Origin: Chrysopilus asiliformis
Taxonomy: Eukaryota; Arthropoda; Insecta; Diptera; Rhagionidae
Length of the DNA stretch: 64,000 nucleotides
Assembly: GCA_964034945.1 (NCBI GenBank)
Contig: OZ035960.1
Span: forward strand, 14,883,903 to 14,947,902
Direction: 5' to 3'
Shown here: positions 24,901 through 32,700 of the stretch, in pieces
Numbering within the stretch: the first letter of the stretch is position 1
Layout: each line of letters opens with the position of its first letter
Program-made: the position numbers and the translations under genes
Notes under the pieces: model-generated
Told to the model about the DNA's origin: nothing
Databases searched by the model: none
Seen by the model: the letters and a program-made list of their open reading frames with translations, nothing else

Positions 24901-27900
24901 TTTCATGTTTTTTTGTATATTCAAACCTAAGTAAATTAAATCTTCAGTTTCCGATATAGGCCGATTTTCCACCAACAATTGAAAAGACCTGGGGATGTTA
25001 TTTTTAAAAACTATAAATTTTGTTTTGGTAGTATTAATTTTAAGATTGTTATTATCGAAGTATTCCTTCAGCTTATCGAGATCGGATTGCATTGCATATT
25101 TTAAGTCGTCTTGTGTGTTTTCACTATATAAAAGTAACGCATCGTCCGCATATAAAATTAAAGCTCCATTCAAGTCTATTTCAAATATATCATCAATATA
25201 CATTATAAAGATTAAAGGCCCTAATATCGACCCCTGCGGGACTCCCCGAATAAGTTCCAGTTCGCAACTCTCATAATTATTGAACTGTACGCGCTGACGT
25301 CGATCAGTCAGATAATTCATTAAAAGTTCAACACTACCGTTGCTAAAACACAGTTTTTTGAGTTTTGAGGGTAATAACTCATGGTCTATAGAATCAAAAG
25401 CCTTATGTAGGTCAATAGTAATCAATGCCGTGTTTCTTTTTTTTGAGATGGATAGCTGTAATCTATTGACTACTTCTAGGCATGCTGACAACGTACTAGC
25501 ATTTGGGGTGAAACCAAATTGATTGGAGTGAAGAATTTTGTGCTTAGATAGATGTTCCCATATTTGATCTGCAAGAATTTTTTCAAACGGTTTTGATAAT
25601 ATTGGAAGAATAGAAATCGGTCGATAGTTGTTAGCTACAGTTTTATCGCCACCCTTATGAATCGGAATTACCCTAGCTGTCTTCAGTTCCACCGGAATAC
25701 GAGCTGTTTGAATGAATTCATTGTAATATTTAGTTAACAGAATTATTTTGGAATCATTTAATAATTTGACTTGAGATATCGAGATATTATCATATCCAGC
25801 ACTTACGTTAGTTTTAAGTTTTTTGATAAAATCTTTTACTTGCGCTACTGTAACTGTGTTGAAATTAAAGCAAGGTTCTGTAAATAGTAGGTTGAGATCA
25901 AAATTGAAATTATATGAGTTAATGGATTGACGAAGAGAGAAATTTGCTACATTTACAAAATATTGATTAAGTCCATTAACAATTTCCGTTGGGGAACTGA
26001 CTAGAGAATCGTTTATATTCATGACATCTGGAAATGTTTTTGTACTCTTGTGCTTATTGTATAGGGCGTAGTTAATAATTTGCCATAATTTTCGAGAGTT
26101 TTGCAAGTTTTCATTATGCTGTTCACGGATATATGTTTTTTTGACATTTCTTTTATTCTTCTCAAATAACACTTTAATATTTTTAAATTGCGAGGCAAGA
26201 ATGGCATTATTCGGGTATTTTTTTGTCAATTTATATAAACGTTCCTTTTCTTTAGAAATGTTTAGCAGTTCTGGCGTAATAAATGGTTTCAGGATACGAT
26301 TTTTTGAATTAATAACTTTCTTCTTTGTGTTTTTAGCTAATGATTCGGACCATTTGTCAAGGAATTCAGAAAAAGGCCTATCGCTTTGTAAATCAACTTT
26401 ATTGAAGTCTTCCATAGCCTTTACTTTATCTATCACATTGAAGTAATTAAATTTTTCAGAACTAACGGAATTTTTCACATTCACCTGAAGCAACATTGAA
26501 TTATGATCGCTAAGGGATGATTCAAAAATTGACACGGAGTACTCATATTGCAATAAGTCTGTTATAAAATGATCTATAATTGTAGAGGAGGATTACGTTG
26601 TTCTTGTTGGCATGTTTGCTGAAACGGAATTCAAAATTAAATAACCATTTGTATTTAGATAATTACAATAAGCTTGGACTGTAGGTTCAGAGCCATTAAG
26701 AAGATTTAAGTTGAAATCGCCGGCTACAATACAATCTTTAAAATTTTCTGTAAGTTGGTTGATTTGTTCTAAGAACGCTGGAATAGAATTGCAATGGTTT
26801 GGTGAACGATATATGCCAAGTATTTTAGTTTTTAGATTGGGGATTTCAATTAAAAGGTAGTTATTATAGGAGTCTGATTTTTCAAAAATTACAGTACCGG
26901 TTAGTTTCTTATGTATAAAAATGCTAACTCCTCCACCCCTATTTTTAGCGACCCGAACTGAGTGAAAACCATTGTAGTCTTGTATATTCGCAAATTTTTC
27001 TTCAGATGGGAAAAGCCACGTTTCGCTTATGATCAACACATCGATAGCAAAACCAAATCCATAGATCAGGGTCTCAATGTCATCAATCTTGTTTAATATA
27101 CTCCTGGCATTTAAATATAATATTTTTAGTTCATTTAAAGAGTTTCCATTGATTATTTTAGAAATATCTGGATTGAAATAATGACTTACATTTAAATTCA
27201 TAATAAATATTAGAAACAAAAATTCTGGTATTATAAACTATGATTAGATATACTTAAAGAAAGTTTACTAATAATAAAGGAAAGTCTACTTAGTGTTTGG
27301 CAGAAGTTTAGCAATATCTTCCGAGCATTTAATTAGTCTCGCTTCGGTGTTGTCTCCTTGTCGAATTAACACTCTTCCATTAGATGTCCAGATGTATTTA
27401 TAAAGATCTTTCAATCTGCCACGAGCTTCCAAGAGAAGAGATCTTGTCATCGGTGTTAGATATTCAAAAATCTTGACCACTTTGTCCAGATGTTCTGATG
27501 AGTTTGCACATATTTTCTTGTTTTTTTACATTGAAGGAATTGCTTTTTTGAATCTTCATCCCGAAAGACGATGATAGTTGGGGGCAGTTGGTCTTGGGAT
27601 CTCAGCTTCAATCTATAGCATCGTATAATTTCATCCGTCGGCAGTTGATTGGCGGAGAGGATATCTTTGACTGTTTTATTTAAATCCTGGTTTGGGGAAC
27701 TTGGGATTCCGTGGGCGATAGCTTGGTTGGCGATTTCTTTTTGTTGCTGCTGGTTAACTTCTGCCTTGAGAAGCGAAATTTCGTCGAAGCATTTTGACAG
27801 GTTATTTTGAAGGGTTATGTTATTATTTTTAATCTCAGCTATCTCCTTATTCAAGATGTCTTTATCCTGCTTTAGATCATTAAACAGATTGTACAAAAGT

Positions 27901-29714
27901 TCCATGCTTTCGGCGATTCCTTTAACATATTTGACAATATCTGTGAGGCTAGGATTTCCTTGATCAAAATTCAATGAATTTGCTGAGAGTAAATTTCCCT
28001 GGTGAGATGACTTGCAATTTACACTACAGAACCAAAGAGGTTCCTTGCTGGCGGCTTCGTATTCTTTTCGTGACATTTTTAGGCACTTAATGTGGACCCA
28101 ACGGTCACAGGTGTCACATTGTAGAGCTCTTTCGCTGTCCAAAACTTTTTCGGTGCATTTTTTGCAATTTGAGTCTGCCATAACCTTGCTTTTAAATCTC
28201 CAGAAGTAACAAAAGTTAGTAGCTGATTTTAAAATAATTGTTGTTGAAGGAGTAACAAATTAAAATAAATGTATTTCAATCAAAATTTACTAATTGAAGT
28301 TAAACTTGTAACAAAATAAAAATTATTAATATTGAGCGCCAAAATTGCGTGTTTACTATACGACAGTGCTGCCAAAAAAATAGAAATTTGCCGACGATGA
28401 AAGGTTTTTACCCTCGATATAAAAGACGTCAAAACTACTTTGTTGCCACCATAATTAGCATGTTTTATACGTCATCCGATGATGTGTGCAAATAACTCCC
28501 TCGTGGTCTATACATACGATTATCCAAAGATAGCACTTCGATTTTCGATTATCCCCATGCCACCCCATGTCTCTAATCAAAATCATTTGACTTACTTTCT
28601 CCAAAACAGAATGTTTTTTTTTTGTCTACCCAAGTATGGTTGAATTCAATTAGAATGCAGAAGAACGCCATTGATTTTTTAACTCATTCCATGTATGTAT
28701 ACTGAATCCAACAATTTTTATTAAATTATTCAATTACGTTGTGTGTACTTGAGCTACCAGTACTTGATTATTATGGCGATTAACACCTTCATGACTTAAT
28801 AACTTCAAACATTTTAAGTAAATTCCTGTTTTATGATCATTTATTACCGTCATATTGACTTTGAAAATTAAGTAGTTTTGGCTTCTGTAACATATATTAC
28901 TAACAATCATCGCCATCGCCGCGATAATCATCCATCATTGCGTTTTTTTTTCTTAAATAAAGGTTTATTTATAGAAAATTGACAAACTAGTGTTTGTTAC
29001 AAAAAATATCGAATTACAAACTTGACATAAAATTATTGTAAGTCAGAGCAAGTACGTCCTCGTCCATAGAGAGATTGTGATCGAGTTATGATGAGGCGAA
29101 GGCATGTTGACGGGAAAAGTCTGGAATCTTTTTTACACAACACTGACTACCATTGTCAGAAAGTTTTAATTTAAAAATCAAAGCGAATCAGCTAAAGTTC
29201 AATATTTCAACGATATGTCGGTTGGAATTTACTGATCGTCATTAGGCTTAAGGTTGAATATACACCGTTCTTATATGGAATATGAGTTTGATTGTAAAAA
29301 AATTAAAAATTTAGGTTACTTTCAATTCATTTCACTACACGTTTTTGTGTTTTGGTTAGAGAGATTTTTTCTATATCTATAATCTATCTATGTCACTAAA
29401 TCCCAAAGTCAAACTGATCCCGCCTCACTTCAAATTTCGTAAAAATACTTCGTTTATGCTGCGCGCACCTACAGTTTTCATATATTGCGAACCATGGACG
29501 TATTTAAGCATTTGTCGGGTTTTTCGTTGCATCCCATCAACAGCAAAATGTCGTGATATCAGTCTAAAACGATGACCGCTGACTGCTATTACGACCATTG
29601 ATTTTTTCTAGCAGCGTAAAATCTTTGAAAGCAAAACTGGAGGACATCGGCGCGTGACCGGGACCTCTGGCGAGAGACATTGCAGCAGGCTAAGACCGGA
29701 TACCGGTTGTAATG

Positions 29715-29747
<33 letters not shown>

Positions 29748-32700
29748 AAATCTTTGAAAAAACCAGCGTCATGTACAGTCAAAGCTCCATTTCAGGACAC
29801 CCCATAGGCGGACAATGCCTTTAACCCATTTTGAACCAGCTTTTGTATTCCGTAATAGCAACTTTGACTCCTATGAACTAACAGCATGGCTCAAAATTGC
29901 TCAAAATTACTGTTCGATTTTTCGAACACAGGATCGAAATTTGTAGTTCCAATGTTAAAAGTGTTCTAATAAACAGATACCTTCTATAACCGGAAAGAAT
30001 TCCTGGCCCCGTGACTGTCCGTTTATGGGAGCTTTCACTGGATTTATAGATGAACGTTAAGTTTTCTAAAATTAAGTGTCATTCGTAGTCGAAAAAACAG
30101 TATATTATAGTATGAGTTTTGTTGTTAAGGAGTCGCCCATCAAATACGCCACACTTTCAGAGGGGTGTGATGTAGTGGAGAGGGGTGGTGGGAGGGGGGG
30201 TTAGGGGGTGAAATAAGAGGTAGTGGTATGTAGTATTAAACACCATACAAAAAAACGTGAAATAGTTTGGGAGGGAGGAGGGGGTTCGAAAAACCTAAAG
30301 TTAGGAGGACTGTACGGATTTTGCATCAGAAAATGTGCATCATCCGCATCTTCTGATGACAAAAAAATCACATCTGCAACACCTTTAAAATTATAGCGTG
30401 GCATATTTAATGGACAGCCACTAAATAATCTCTGAGTGTTTATTGATTGCACACACCAACATCCATTTTGGTACACAGGAGATATTTTTGGGTAATTTAA
30501 TAATGCTGATGTGGAATCTGGCAGTGGTTTGACTGAGTCAGCTTTCGTTTTTGAGATACTGAAGGCTACCCATAAATACAGATAAATGTATGAACCAATT
30601 TTTGAGCTACCCTGTGTATCTTAAAAATCAGAGCTGAACTAGCAAAACCACTGATAGATTTTGTATAAGTAACCCCAAATTACTAACTGCAAGAGTGTAT
30701 CAAGAAAAAAATCGGTTTTTGGCAGCCTGTTTTAGGGGCTGGTCACAACCAAAGATATCGTACTACTAATAGTACGTCTAATAGTACGATATCTGTGGTC
30801 ACAACATAGTCAAACTTATAGGCGGCACGGTATCTCCGGTAGTGTGACGGTGTGATTTTTTTTCACAAAAAAAAAATCGTGAAAATGCGTAACAAGTTGA
30901 AAATGCGTAACGAGGCGAAAATTAGCATGATTTCTTGCAAAATGTGTTCCCATTCTTTCACATTTCAACAAGTGTGTAACCAGCCTTAAGTAATTCAGCA
31001 GCTGCCGCACGCTTCGGTTTGATTCACTTGAATATTCAACAGATTTGCTGTGTCGAATGGAATTCTTTGGAATTGTCTGTTGATCTGGCACGTTGTTCTG
31101 GATTGATCATAAATGGGTTTGCCTTACACTCTCGTAATATAAATTGAGGCTCATTTGATGCCAGTAATATTGCAACAATAAATTTAAAAAAAAAACTGAT
31201 AATAGTTATGTAGGGTTCATAGTATCGATCAAGATCAGTCAATAAATAGCCTTGGTCCAGACAAGTCGTATTTTATTTAGTTCGCCTATTTAAAGTCCTA
31301 CAGATTCAGAAGTGGAATTTCAGGACCGTTACGCGCTATTCTGTCTATTTTTCAATACCGTTCGTTGACTGGTGATCAGACGGGATCACAGAGTTTTTGT
31401 TTGACCAGACGTGGTCGAAGAGTTTTGACAATATTTGAATTAAGAAGCTAATTTGATATTGGAAAGTACGGTATCACTATTGTATTGTGGCTGTAAAAAA
31501 AAAAAAAAGGAAATAATTGGCTTTGTCTGGATTGGCATCTAAATTTTGTGAGTATTTAAATTTTACTGTATCATGGACGAGAACATTGACCAAGAGATAA
31601 GCATATTTTTGGAGTCGGCAAAGCTCGAAGTTCTAAAAAGCAAATTATGCGCGCTAAACTTACCAACGGCAGGTTTGAAAGCACAAGTAAAACTTCGGCT
31701 TCAAGATGCTTTAAAGAACTTGCAAGCAGAAGAAGTAAGATCAATCTTATCTTTACAAGACGACGATGAATTACTCTTAAGCAACGGTGGCAATCACAGT
31801 TCACACGAAGCAACCGACACTAATGTCGATGGGGATCAAATTTTAGATGCTGAAATTGACCGTCTGAATGATGTTCTGCGCAAGAAAAAAGAAATCATGC
31901 GTTTAAAAAAGGAGTTAGCCGAATTGGGTGAATCACCAGAAGTTCATGACAAAAGGACTCCCATTAATATCGGAACCACTGCTCCGTTATTCAACTTTCG
32001 TGACATTGAAGAATCCGTCCCTAATTTTTCTGGCGACGATAATTTTTCTATACATAAATGGGTGCAGCAATTCGAAGAGTGTTCCGAAGTTCTGGGTTGG
32101 GACGAGAAAGCGAAATTTATCTACGGTAAACGTCTTCTTAATGGCACAGCAAAACTCTTCGCTCGTATTGCGCCTTTTAAATCGTGGTTTCAACTAAAAT
32201 GTGCACTAATCGGAGAATTCGGAAAACGTGTATCTAATGCCGAAATTCATAATCAGTTGCGAAATCGCCAAAAGGATTCAAATGAATCCTGGTTACAGTA
32301 CACGCTGTCCATGCAAGAAATCGCCGCTTATTCCGACATTGATGAAAATGACCTTGTCAACTACATAATAAAAGGAATTCCGGACCTTGAAACAAATAAG
32401 TTGCTTCTATACAGTGCTAATAACATTGTGGACTTGAAGGTGGCGTTTCAGAAATACGAAAGGTTAAAACGCAATCAGCAGGAACTAGCAACGAAGCACT
32501 TTCCAAAATTTCAACACCCAACATCAAAAATTCCACCTTTTCCGCGACAAAATGTTAAGTGTTTCAATTGCAATGAGTTTGGCCATGTTAGTCTTAATTG
32601 CCCTCAATCAAAGCGACCAAGAGGAGTATGTTATAAATGTGGCCAGCCGGGTCATTTATCTAACATGTGTCGCCAAATAAACCCGGTGATGAATGTCCAG

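Larger units (their letters stand above)
24112..28181 (-). mobile_element. Near full-length LINE, CR1-group-like, minus strand
   Basis: In coding direction: ORF1 (PHD-type zinc finger), ORF2 (endonuclease plus reverse transcriptase), a short 3' UTR with AATAAA, then a poly(A) tail seen as 16 T at 24112-24127. The 5' UTR start is not defined but lies beyond 28181, perhaps near 28340. Each ORF carries one disabling change, so the copy is young but dead. A PHD-type ORF1 with an APE endonuclease and no RNase H suggests the CR1/L2/Daphne/Crack group; the exact clade needs a tree. Confidence 0.93.
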
